Source: Blastocatellia bacterium (lineage in GTDB: Bacteria; Acidobacteriota; Blastocatellia; Pyrinomonadales; Pyrinomonadaceae). From it: DNA of 8,075 nt. The position numbers were made by a program, and so were the translations under genes. Of this stretch, positions 1-5,897 are shown piece by piece (position 1 is the first letter of the stretch; every line of letters begins with the position of its first letter). The DNA lies in assembly GCA_003488005.1 (NCBI GenBank), contig DNND01000002.1, forward strand, positions 18,563-26,637. Reading direction: 5' to 3'. The notes under the pieces were generated by a model that did no database searches, was not told where the DNA came from, and worked only from the letters and a program-made list of their open reading frames with translations.

Positions 1-7
1 AATCCCA

Positions 8-97
8 CCCTCTCCGCCATTTGAATTTCGGATTGGGGATTTGAAAAAAGGGCCAGCGGCGCTTGCCGCAAGTTTGAATTTCCAATTTCGAAGAGTG
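8..97. repeat. degenerate heptamer-type inverted repeat
   Basis: The AT-rich block TTTGAATTTCGGATTGGGG (from about 20) and the block GTTTGAATTTCCAATTTCG (from about 72) are imperfect inverted copies of each other. Both can be read as drifting seven-base units. A GC-rich centre (about 50-70) lies between them. The tract resembles the two clearer heptamer palindromes before the SRP RNA and before dnaX. No promoter or gene is visible in bases 1-111. The function is unknown. Confidence 0.4.
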
Positions 98-111
98 TTA
101 AGGTAGTTGAG

Positions 112-624
112 ATGAAATTAATGAGAAGCGCATTCATTTCGCTGGCGATGCTTTTGTTGTTGAGCGGCGCTGTTATCGCTCAGTCACACGCCAAAGTTAA
201 GCGGGCCAGCGCGGCTGCGATTTGCGGTAACCCGAGGGTCGCCTGCAAAACGAGTGTCACCTTCAAGCCGAACGATCTGCCATTCCGCGTGCCGGCCAAC
301 GCGGTCATTATCGATACCGATCCGTTCTACGCAGTGATACTCAAGAGCATGCCCGCGGCTAATGACAGTTGCGAAATCTTCATCCCGGAAACAGAGCGAC
401 TGGCAGCGCAGGCATTGTTTCCCGATCGCAAAGTTTTCGCGTCGCGTTGCGTGGAACCCGGCGAGCTGTTCTATACCAACCTAGGTGAGAACCAGCGACT
501 GATGGCCGTCTATGCCGGTTCAACCCTGGCGGAAGCGAAACGCGTTCTCGCCGCTGTCAAGGCAACAGGAAAGTTTCCCGGGGCAAATCTGCGGCGCATA
601 CGCACCGGCTTCAATGGCACTTAA
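112..624 (+). CDS. small secreted four-cysteine protein of unknown function
   Basis: This is a 170-residue protein that I do not recognise as a named family. Residues 1-23 form a clear Sec signal peptide: basic MKLMR, a hydrophobic run AFISLAMLLLLSGAVIA, and a likely cut after A23. The mature part has four cysteines (38, 45, 87, 113), an even number that would allow two disulphides in an exported protein. The last 45 residues (about 127-170) alternate strand and helix, with 'RLMAVYAGSTLAEAKRVLAAVK' in the middle; this is faintly like a SPOR-type fold, but the resemblance is too weak to name it. The ATG at 112 was chosen because AAGG lies 8 nt upstream; the ATG at 121 is also possible. The gene ends in a hairpin with a T-run that begins right after the stop codon. 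It is probably monocistronic, or the last gene of a unit starting outside the window. Confidence 0.8.
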   Translation: MKLMRSAFISLAMLLLLSGAVIAQSHAKVKRASAAAICGNPRVACKTSVTFKPNDLPFRVPANAVIIDTDPFYAVILKSMPAANDSCEIFIPETERLAAQALFPDRKVFASRCVEPGELFYTNLGENQRLMAVYAGSTLAEAKRVLAAVKATGKFPGANLRRIRTGFNGT

Positions 625-705
625 GTAGGACAGACTTTCCAGTCTGTCCCTTTTTGGTTTCATCGCCCCATACAACGTTGGACACGCAGCAATGCCTGTC
701 CTACT
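624..705. repeat. REP/BIME-like doublet of GTAG-footed hairpins
   Basis: Two imperfect hairpins face each other. The first starts GTAG at 625 and folds GGACAGACT (628-636) with AGTCTGTCC (641-649) around TTCC. The second (680-701) folds GGACA/TGTCC and GCA/TGC around a GCAA loop with one C-C mismatch. It ends CTAC at 701-704, so read on the minus strand it also starts GTAG. The outer ends AGTAGGACAG (624-633) and CTGTCCTACT (696-705) are perfect inverted copies. A GTAG foot beside a stem-loop, arranged as an inverted pair, is the known layout of REP elements and BIMEs mobilised in trans by REP-associated tyrosine transposases (RAYT). No transposase is present in this window, so membership of that class is an inference. 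Confidence 0.6.
628..655 (+). terminator. intrinsic terminator after the secreted-protein gene
   Basis: A 9-bp perfect stem (628-636 with 641-649) with a four-base loop is followed by C and five T residues (651-655). It begins 4 nt after the stop codon at 622-624. The same hairpin is the left half of the REP-like doublet, so one sequence may serve both roles. Confidence 0.6.
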
Positions 706-713
706 ATTCAAAC

Positions 714-1232
714 ATGGACGACAAACTAGCAGCAGACGAAGCAAGGCGATCGGTTCAGCATGAAGCCGTGAAGTCGCAGGTTGAAGGCGAAGTGCAAGCT
801 GAGATTGCGGACCGCGCGAGCCAGGCGCCGCCTCCGGGTGAAGCGGGGAAAATTGACGACGTCGCCGATCGTTTTCGTTCTAAAGCCGTCAATGAAGTTG
901 TTGATACCGAGCGGGAGGTGGAGCGCGGCCGAGGCGCGGCACGAATCTCGCAAGTCGTCGATTACATTTTCTATCTGCTCTACGCGCTGTTGGCGATGAG
1001 GTTCCTGCTCGCGCTGCTGGCGGCTCACAGTAACGCGGGCTTTGTTCAGTTTATCGTGGCTGTGACCAACCCGTTCTATGCGCCTTTTAGAGGCATCGTG
1101 AATAGTCCCAGCACAAACGAGGGACACACGTTGTTGTTGCCGATTGTTATCGCAATTATCGCTTACGTTATTTTGCATTTGGCCATCAATGGTTTGTTGC
1201 GCATGATCGCGCACCGCAAGACAGCCATCTGA
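714..1232 (+). CDS. YggT-family integral membrane protein with acidic N-terminal extension
   Basis: This 172-residue protein has a charged, soluble N-terminal part (1-78) and two hydrophobic segments: about 81-105 (VVDYIFYLLYALLAMRFLLA...) and about 140-165 (LLLPIVIAIIAYVILHLAI...). Between them is TNPFYAPFRGIV (118-129), which matches the conserved P-F-x-x-P-F/I-R signature of the YggT repeat. YggT proteins are inner-membrane proteins of poorly defined role, linked in various bacteria to osmotic tolerance, cell division or thylakoid/envelope organisation. E. coli YggT has two such repeats; this protein has one. The acidic extension of about 80 residues is rich in Glu, Asp and Ala and is predicted cytoplasmic. 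The frame is open back to a TTG at 654, but that start lies inside the upstream terminator hairpin, so the ATG at 714 is preferred. No clear Shine-Dalgarno precedes it; the right arm of the REP-like element ends only 8 nt upstream. Confidence 0.8.
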   Translation: MDDKLAADEARRSVQHEAVKSQVEGEVQAEIADRASQAPPPGEAGKIDDVADRFRSKAVNEVVDTEREVERGRGAARISQVVDYIFYLLYALLAMRFLLALLAAHSNAGFVQFIVAVTNPFYAPFRGIVNSPSTNEGHTLLLPIVIAIIAYVILHLAINGLLRMIAHRKTAI

Positions 1233-1354
1233 GATTTCCGATTGCCAAATGCCGATTGCCGACTGGCTATCGATCGGAAGAGAGAATGATCTTTGTTTTT
1301 CAGAATCCGAAGTTAGTCGCCATTTGAACAAATCGGCAATCGGCAATCGGAAAT
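1233..1354. repeat. inverted repeat built from tandem heptamers
   Basis: The left arm (1233-1262) reads as seven-base units ATTTCCG, ATTGCCA, AATGCCG, ATTGCCG. The right arm (1331-1354), read on the minus strand, gives ATTTCCG, ATTGCCG, ATTGCCG, ATT. The arms are therefore inverted copies differing by about one unit, and about 68 bp separate them. It starts directly after the YggT stop codon and ends about 16 bp before the SRP RNA. Heptamer tandem repeats (STRRs) are known from cyanobacteria; calling this the same kind of element is an analogy only. Confidence 0.7.
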
Positions 1355-1370
1355 GTTTTGACAAGTTATC

Positions 1371-1472
1371 AGACTTCGGGCTCCGCACAACGCAGCGCCG
1401 GTGAACCCCGCCAGGCCGGGAACGGAGCAACGGTAGCCAAGCGCGCGTGTGTTGCGGGTAAGTCCGGAGTCT
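1371..1472 (+). ncRNA. ffs: signal recognition particle RNA, small bacterial (4.5S-like)
   Basis: This RNA binds Ffh and forms the signal recognition particle, which targets ribosomes making membrane proteins to FtsY and SecYEG. The conserved core is intact: GGTGAACCCCGCCAGGCC (1400-1417) on the 5' side and GGAGCAACGGTA (1424-1435) on the 3' side. The stem CCG/CGG (1416-1418, 1423-1425) closes the GGAA tetraloop (1419-1422). The ends pair as a long hairpin: AGACT (1371-1375) with AGTCT (1468-1472), and CCGC plus AAC (1383-1391) with GTTGCGG (1451-1457). The length of about 102 nt fits the short, Alu-less bacterial type. Exact 5' and 3' ends come from pairing only. No convincing promoter was found; TTGACA at 1358-1363 is too close to the 5' end to be a -35 box. 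It lies about 100 bp upstream of dnaX, as scr does in Bacillus subtilis. Confidence 0.95.
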
Positions 1473-1489
1473 GGCCAAATCTGGTAAAT

Positions 1490-1563
1490 GGTGAATAGTA
1501 AATAGTGGATGGAAACTCCGTTTTCGTTATTGTCTATTCACCATTCACTATTTACTATTCACC
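1490..1563. repeat. long AT-rich heptamer hairpin immediately before dnaX
   Basis: Bases 1490-1512 and 1541-1563 are inverted copies over 23 positions with one mismatch, separated by 28 bases. Each arm is made of seven-base units such as GTGAATA, GTAAATA and GTGGATG, and the left array extends one unit further out (from 1483). The structure ends 6 nt before the dnaX ATG and covers where a ribosome binding site would be. No T-run follows, so it is not a standard terminator for the SRP RNA. Confidence 0.75.
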
Positions 1564-1569
1564 GCCTTT

Positions 1570-3417
1570 ATGACCTACCAGGTAATCGCACGCAAATGGC
1601 GCCCGCAGACTTTCGATGAAGTCACCGGGCAGGAACCGATCACGCGCACGCTGTGCAACGCGATCGAGCACCAGCGCCTGCATCACGCTTATCTTTTTTC
1701 GGGCGCGCGCGGCGTCGGCAAAACTACTTCGGCGCGTTTATTTGCCAAAGCTCTAAACTGCCACAAGTCGCCAGTGCCTACCGCGACTCCGTGTCGAACC
1801 GATGATCCCACCGCCTGCGCCTCTTGCAGCGAAATTTCCGAAAGCCGTTCGATTGACGTGCTGGAGATTGATGCTGCTTCGCACACCGGCGTGGACAACG
1901 TGCGCGACTCAATTATCGAGACCGTCGGCTTTGCACCGGCTCGCGACCGTTACAAGATTTTTATCATTGACGAAGTTCACATGCTCTCAAAGCCGGCGTT
2001 TAATGCGCTGCTGAAGACGATTGAAGAGCCGCCCGAGCGTGTCGTCTTCATCATGGCTACCACCGAAAAGCAGAAGGTGCCGGAAACGATTCTTTCGCGT
2101 TGCCAGCAGTTTGAATTTCGCACTATCGCCACCGCCAGAATTCTTGACCGCCTGCGGCTGATTGCAGAAGCAGAAAAGGTTTCCATCCCCGACGATGCGC
2201 TGCGCGAGATTGCGCGCTCAGGCGAAGGCTCGATGCGCGACGCGCAATCAGCTTTCGATCAAGTCATTAGTTTTGCCGGCACGACGATTAAGAAGGAAGA
2301 CATCGAGCTGGCCCTGGGCGTCGCCGGCGCCGACATTCTAATTCGCATCGTCAACGGCATCGCGAATAATCAACCCGCCGAGGCGCTGGCGGTCGTTGAC
2401 GACGTCGTCATGCGCGGCCACGACTTGCGTAACTTTTGCCGCGATCTGCTGGCGCACTTCAGAGATCTGCTGGTGGCGAAAGTATCAGGCAGCGAGGAAC
2501 TGCTGGAGGCGGCGATTTGCGATAGCGCTGAACTCAAACGCCAGGCAGCCTTGTTCTCGGAAGCTGATCTGGTTCGCTTCTTCAATTCGCTTGCCGACAC
2601 GGAAAATCTTTTGCGCACCGCATCGCACCCGCGCTATCAGGTCGAGATTGGCCTGGTGAAGTTGATGGAGATGCGAAGACTTGAGCCGCTCAGTTCCTTG
2701 CTGGACCGGCTCAACGCTTTGGAAACAGCCTTGCGTACCGGCAAGCCTTTCATTCCAAATAAGACCGGCGCGCCCGAATCATCAAGAGCCGCGATAAGTG
2801 GTTCGTCATCCGCGACTCCAGCTCCAGTGAACAAAACAACGACAGCGGTTGCGTCGCCTGCGCGTTATGCGGGCAGTACTTCAACTGGGGCCGCTACCCG
2901 CACCGCCTTCGAAGCAAACTCCGAAATTGAAATCGCTGGAGGCATTTCTGCCGCGGCTACTGATGTTTCGGTGGAGCAATCGGATTCGGGAACGACGTTG
3001 AAGATGAAGCCAGCCACGGGGTCGGCAATCGATCAGATCAAAGCGTCGCTCGAGAAAAAACGAAAAATGTTTTTGGTGACCGCGCTGGAAGGCGCCAGCC
3101 GGGCTGCGATCGAAAACAACGAGTTGTTCATCGAGTTTGCGGCCGCTGACCGGCACCTACGCGACACGTTGTCAAAAAGCGATAACATAAAAATCCTGCG
3201 CGAAGTTTGCAAAGATGTAACCGGCAGCGATTTGGGCGTGCGTTTTGTAATTGCGGATGGCCAGGCAGCCGCTGCGCCGCCTTCAAAGGAAGAAACCGAA
3301 CGGCGCGACAAGCAGGAATTGCGCGAGCGAGCAGAGAGGGATCCGGTGGTCCAACAGATGTTGCGTACCTTCCGCGGCGAGATCGTCGACGTGAAGCGCG
3401 TGGATGGCAAGAACTAA
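1570..3417 (+). CDS. dnaX: DNA polymerase III subunit tau/gamma (clamp-loader ATPase)
   Basis: DnaX is the ATPase core of the clamp loader, which opens the beta clamp and places it on primed DNA. Tau also links the loader to the polymerase and helicase. The 615 residues begin with the typical MTYQVIARKWRPQTF. Key motifs are Walker A GARGVGKT (45-52), the zinc-site cysteines 64, 75, 83 and 86, Walker B IIDEVH (132-137), sensor-1 region ATTEK (163-167), the SRC arginine finger (S176-R177-C178) and sensor-2 GSMRD (220-224). Clamp-loader domain III extends to about 365. A Ser/Ala/Thr/Pro-rich linker (about 395-480) leads to a folded C-terminal domain (about 485-562, IDQIKASLEKKRKMFLVTAL) of the kind seen in non-proteobacterial tau proteins, and then a charged tail. 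No Shine-Dalgarno is visible before the ATG at 1570; the conserved N-terminus fixes the start. I see no strong slippery site for a separate gamma form. The usual ybaB and recR do not follow. Confidence 0.97.
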   Translation: MTYQVIARKWRPQTFDEVTGQEPITRTLCNAIEHQRLHHAYLFSGARGVGKTTSARLFAKALNCHKSPVPTATPCRTDDPTACASCSEISESRSIDVLEIDAASHTGVDNVRDSIIETVGFAPARDRYKIFIIDEVHMLSKPAFNALLKTIEEPPERVVFIMATTEKQKVPETILSRCQQFEFRTIATARILDRLRLIAEAEKVSIPDDALREIARSGEGSMRDAQSAFDQVISFAGTTIKKEDIELALGVAGADILIRIVNGIANNQPAEALAVVDDVVMRGHDLRNFCRDLLAHFRDLLVAKVSGSEELLEAAICDSAELKRQAALFSEADLVRFFNSLADTENLLRTASHPRYQVEIGLVKLMEMRRLEPLSSLLDRLNALETALRTGKPFIPNKTGAPESSRAAISGSSSATPAPVNKTTTAVASPARYAGSTSTGAATRTAFEANSEIEIAGGISAAATDVSVEQSDSGTTLKMKPATGSAIDQIKASLEKKRKMFLVTALEGASRAAIENNELFIEFAAADRHLRDTLSKSDNIKILREVCKDVTGSDLGVRFVIADGQAAAAPPSKEETERRDKQELRERAERDPVVQQMLRTFRGEIVDVKRVDGKN

Positions 3418-3556
3418 AAACAGCTTGATCTAGTACAGAATTCCGGCTAATCGCTCTCCAGAAAACCCCTCCGAATCGACAAAAGATCGCGTCCGCCAAA
3501 CAGTGAAGAGGGACCTTGCCGCTCTTAATTCCATCCGAAGTAAATGGCTTACACGG

Positions 3557-4951
3557 TTAATGAATGAGAAAAACATCCCACGCCCAGCGTCCCGCATGCG
3601 AATGCCTGGAGTCGTCAACTTTAGCGCGATAGCGAAACTCATTGCCGTATTGGTCTGTGCGCTTCGACTCTTTGTAATCGAGCGAAATAGAAGCTAGATC
3701 AAACTCAGTCAGCGAATGCAATTCTGATGCTTCGGAAATGCCGTTATGGTTTGTATCCTGCCAGAGGCGCAATGCGGCGTATATCGCATCGCGGTCGTCG
3801 ATGAGGCCGTCGCCATTGCCGCCTTTCTCAGGTTGGTCATATCGAGACAATGCAAGAAAGCCATTGTGATTCGGCGCGGCTGGCTGGGGACTGAAATTGC
3901 CAAACAATTCGCGGCCACTGTCAATCATGCCGTTGTGATTGCGGTCCAGTACGAGGAAGGCATCGTCCGAGCCAGTGGCAGTCCACGACAATCGTTCTTT
4001 CACGTGGTTAGTGTTGCCATCCATATCGAATTGAACTCCGTGCGGAGAATCGGTCAAGCGAAATCCATTACCTGCGACGTCAATTATCAGAGGCGTCGAG
4101 CTGCAACCGCCCCCGCCGATGTCGTAAGCACAACTCGTATCGGGAATGTCTCCCTCACAAAGAAACGTCTGCATGGGATCAGGGCAACAAACGCCAAAGT
4201 CATAGTTGTAGACTTTCCCGAAAGGACACCATGGCCCAGTGCTGGGTGCGCCGCAGCTATTGGTAAAGTAATTCCACAACCAGCCCGCGGATTCACACTG
4301 CTGCGCATTCGGACTCGGCGGAAGTGGGATGCAGGGAGCATAATCGCAAACTGGCCAACCGATAGGCTCGTTTGTAGTTCTAAACTCGCCCAGTGGGCAC
4401 GGCAAAGGCGGCGTCGGTTCGGGCGATGGGCAGGTCACTGGATAGCAACAACCATTTCGTTGAACCTCCAACAAACCGCAGGATGGATGAGCCGGATCGG
4501 AACAGTCTGCGGGACCATTCGCGTTTTGATCGCTGCAATACTGGCACGGTGCTGGTGAGGGCGTTGGGGTGGGTGATGGAGTCGGTCCTGGTCCAAGCCC
4601 GCAATCATAAGGAGTAATTGTTTGACAGTAATAGTCTTCAGTTCCAGTCGAACAGAGTTCCCTAGTGTAACTGAGTGTCACGCAGTTACCTGTTGAACTA
4701 AATCCAGGTCTAATCTTAAGTTCACAATTGTAGCAAACGAGGACTGGAGCAGTATTTACAATACGAACGCATTCTTCGAGAAGACAATTGTCCGAGGGAA
4801 ATGCCTCCGTTGTTGCGCCCAATTGCTTAAAAGTAAGGCGTAGATGACAAAAAATTAACCGGCACAGTAGGTACCGGTTTCTCATCAAAGCGACGTCGTC
4901 TATCCGAAGGACCTTCGCGACCTGGGGGAAGTCTAAACGCGTTGCCAGCAC
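3557..4951 (-). CDS. C-terminal part of a split secreted Cys-rich protein with EF-hand-like calcium module
   Basis: The frame is open from a GTG at 4951, but that start has no ribosome binding site and lies inside the upstream gene. Coding sense in this frame becomes clear at about 4828, so this is most likely the distal half of the gene starting at 5558. Residues 56-283 hold 26 cysteines, several as pairs or CxxC, broken by Pro-rich linkers such as TPSPTPTPSP (124-133). The C-terminal module (about 287-464) starts PLIIDVAGNGFRLT and has three calcium-binding-type loops: D336-N338-N340-G-x-I-D344, a degenerate one at 379-388 (NGDGLIDDRD), and a canonical D399-x-N401-x-N403-G-I-S-E407-x-x-E410. 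A LFGN motif (349-352) follows the first loop. Such modules occur next to RTX-type and other exported adhesin-like proteins. The product is expected outside the cytoplasm, held together by disulphides and calcium. The ligand or function is unknown. The gene converges on dnaX with about 140 bp between them. Confidence 0.75.
   Translation of the reverse strand: MLATRLDFPQVAKVLRIDDVALMRNRYLLCRLIFCHLRLTFKQLGATTEAFPSDNCLLEECVRIVNTAPVLVCYNCELKIRPGFSSTGNCVTLSYTRELCSTGTEDYYCQTITPYDCGLGPGPTPSPTPTPSPAPCQYCSDQNANGPADCSDPAHPSCGLLEVQRNGCCYPVTCPSPEPTPPLPCPLGEFRTTNEPIGWPVCDYAPCIPLPPSPNAQQCESAGWLWNYFTNSCGAPSTGPWCPFGKVYNYDFGVCCPDPMQTFLCEGDIPDTSCAYDIGGGGCSSTPLIIDVAGNGFRLTDSPHGVQFDMDGNTNHVKERLSWTATGSDDAFLVLDRNHNGMIDSGRELFGNFSPQPAAPNHNGFLALSRYDQPEKGGNGDGLIDDRDAIYAALRLWQDTNHNGISEASELHSLTEFDLASISLDYKESKRTDQYGNEFRYRAKVDDSRHSHAGRWAWDVFLIH
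4826..4835 (-). other. candidate +1 frameshift site (UAC UUU UAA G)
   Basis: On the minus strand the first frame ends TAC TTT TAA G. A tRNA-Phe on UUU can move one base forward and again read UUU, because the stop begins with U. The next codon is then AAG, which is residue 42 of the downstream frame. This is the same geometry as the prfB site (CUU UGA). No Shine-Dalgarno-like stimulator is visible just upstream. A T6 run at 4849-4854 is the alternative place for an indel. Confidence 0.4.
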
Positions 4952-5558
4952 TTCTGTTCAGTCGACCGGTCGGGCCATTCGTTTGCCGCAGCGGATATTC
5001 ATGATTCCCGAAATAGCCCGTGCCGTCGCCAAAACTTAGTATTTCGATTTTCAGTTGAAGCTTCGTCGCATCTGGGAAAGCTCGCTGGCTGACTTTTCGC
5101 TCCCAAGGAGGTATTTGACCTGGGTGAATCTTGAACACATGGGTTCCAGATGGCTGAATAGGAATATCATCAGAAGCAGGTTTAGTCGCAATCGCTCCTA
5201 ATTCGCCCCTGCCGTACCGCAGCGGGAATACGAGATGTTCTCCGCCAACCGTAACGTCGGTGATGAGTGTCAGATACAAAAAGTAGATCGGCTTGTCGCC
5301 GGTATTTGTGACCTCAAGCTCGAACTCTCGCAACCATTTTTCATTTTTTAGATCCTTGAAAGATTGTTCCTTTTCCTTTTTGATTTTGACTTTGATTGGC
5401 ACGTCTTTGGGTATTGTGTTTTCAAAAACGCGCTCTTGCGTCCCGGCAATTGTTGGAGAACTCGAAGCCTTCAACAACAAGAATGCAGCCGCGCTAATAA
5501 CGACGAGTAAGAGGAAGCTTCTTAAAACGAGACTAGAAGTTTTCGAGTGGACATCCAT
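4827..5558 (-). CDS. N-terminal part of the split secreted protein; membrane-anchored or exported beta-rich domain
   Basis: The product is 243 residues. An N-terminal hydrophobic segment (about 13-30, RSFLLLVVISAAAFLLL) acts as signal peptide or anchor. Next come a Lys-rich stretch (57-75, VKIKKEKEQSFKDLKNEKW) and a strand-rich domain with FELEVTNTGDKPIYFLYLTL (79-98), reading like an immunoglobulin-type or CARDB-like fold, with SFGDGTGYFG (175-184) near its end. It contains no cysteine, unlike the distal half. The start is well supported: AAAGGAG lies 7 nt upstream and a good promoter about 60 nt upstream. The frame closes at TAA (4829-4827), preceded by TTT; a +1 slip there enters the frame of the Cys-rich half. 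From memory, one continuous protein of this architecture occurs in Blastocatellia, but I could not check this. Joined at UUU, the protein would have 666 residues. Confidence 0.8.
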   Translation of the reverse strand: MDVHSKTSSLVLRSFLLLVVISAAAFLLLKASSSPTIAGTQERVFENTIPKDVPIKVKIKKEKEQSFKDLKNEKWLREFELEVTNTGDKPIYFLYLTLITDVTVGGEHLVFPLRYGRGELGAIATKPASDDIPIQPSGTHVFKIHPGQIPPWERKVSQRAFPDATKLQLKIEILSFGDGTGYFGNHEYPLRQTNGPTGRLNRSAGNAFRLPPGREGPSDRRRRFDEKPVPTVPVNFLSSTPYF

Positions 5559-5565
5559 GAGGTTA

Positions 5566-5572
5566 CTCCTTT
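5566..5572 (-). promoter_or_regulatory. strong ribosome binding site of the split secreted-protein gene
   Basis: AAAGGAG on the minus strand ends 7 nt before the ATG at 5558. It is one of only two near-perfect Shine-Dalgarno sequences in the window, and it fixes this start. Confidence 0.8.
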
Positions 5573-5619
5573 GGAGGATCGTGCAACTGCGAATGTTGAA
5601 CCTGAGGACCTACCGTTCG

Positions 5620-5648
5620 CTTATATTCTCGACATCCACCAGAGTCAA
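5620..5648 (-). promoter_or_regulatory. sigma70-type promoter for the split secreted-protein gene
   Basis: On the minus strand, a -35 box TTGACT (5648-5643) and a -10 box TATAAG (5625-5620) are separated by exactly 17 bp. Transcription would start near 5613, giving a leader of about 55 nt that contains the strong ribosome binding site. A live promoter argues against a long-dead pseudogene. Confidence 0.65.
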
Positions 5649-5747
5649 GCATTTGTCGAAGTTAATGTCCTGCCAGAAACCAATTCTTTCATTCGATGCA
5701 AGATTTTGAGCATACACACTTCCTCTGTGGTAACCTTGCTTTGTCCA

Positions 5748-5789
5748 TAAAACAAAGACCGGCACGCTATGGGAGCCGATGCCGGTCTT
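5748..5789 (-). terminator. intrinsic terminator after the TPR regulator gene
   Basis: On the minus strand a 10-bp perfect stem (5789-5780 with 5764-5755) and 15-base loop are followed by TGTTTTA. It lies about 110 nt past the stop of the TPR gene, after three other hairpins, and before the promoter of the next minus-strand gene, so it would insulate the two units. Confidence 0.6.
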
Positions 5790-5893
5790 GTCGCGCCACG
5801 TTCACCCTTTTGACGTGGCGCTAGTGGGACACTTTAGTTCCATGAAGACTAAAGTGCCCGCCTGGGGTGCACGCCGCTAAAAGTGCACCCCGG
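5755..5893 (-). repeat. array of four consecutive hairpins in the 3' region of the TPR regulator gene
   Basis: Four separate stems occur in about 140 bases. They are GGGGTGCAC/GTGCACCCC (5864-5872, 5883-5891), CACTTTAGT/ACTAAAGTG with an added GGG/CCC after one bulged A (5826-5838, 5848-5859), GCGCCACGT/ACGTGGCGC (5793-5801, 5813-5821) and AAGACCGGCA/TGCCGGTCTT (5755-5764, 5780-5789). The first two share related right arms (CTAAAGTGCCC and CTAAAAGTGCACCCC), which suggests duplication and divergence. Only the last in transcript order (5755-5789) has a T-rich tail. The others may be transcript-stabilising structures, REP-like copies or a small structured RNA. Confidence 0.65.
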
Positions 5894-5897
5894 CTCC

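Noticed and set aside
1358..1363. TTGACA as a -35 box for the SRP RNA
   Set aside because: A matching -10 box would fall at about 1381, inside the mature RNA, and no good TATAAT-like hexamer is there.
726..1478. Long minus-strand open frame of 250 codons
   Set aside because: It lies opposite the YggT gene and crosses the SRP RNA and the heptamer repeat. Its translation is Arg/Gln-rich without domain pattern, so it is a shadow.
3048..3066. Possible dnaX frameshift site at an A6 run (codons GAG AAA AAA CGA)
   Set aside because: A -1 slip would mispair at GAA, and the site lies well inside the conserved C-terminal domain rather than in the linker. No clear stimulator hairpin was found, so no gamma form is claimed.
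3746..4558. Plus-strand open frame of 270 codons
   Set aside because: It is antisense to the Cys-rich/EF-hand gene, whose calcium loops and linkers are clearly real. No ribosome binding site or recognisable fold.
5293..5709. Plus-strand open frame of 138 codons
   Set aside because: It overlaps the N-terminal secreted-protein gene and its promoter on the opposite strand. The translation shows no domain.
624..5893. CRISPR array or attC-type integron site as explanation of the hairpins
   Set aside because: There are no regularly spaced identical repeats with unique spacers, no cas or integrase genes, and no conserved attC boxes.
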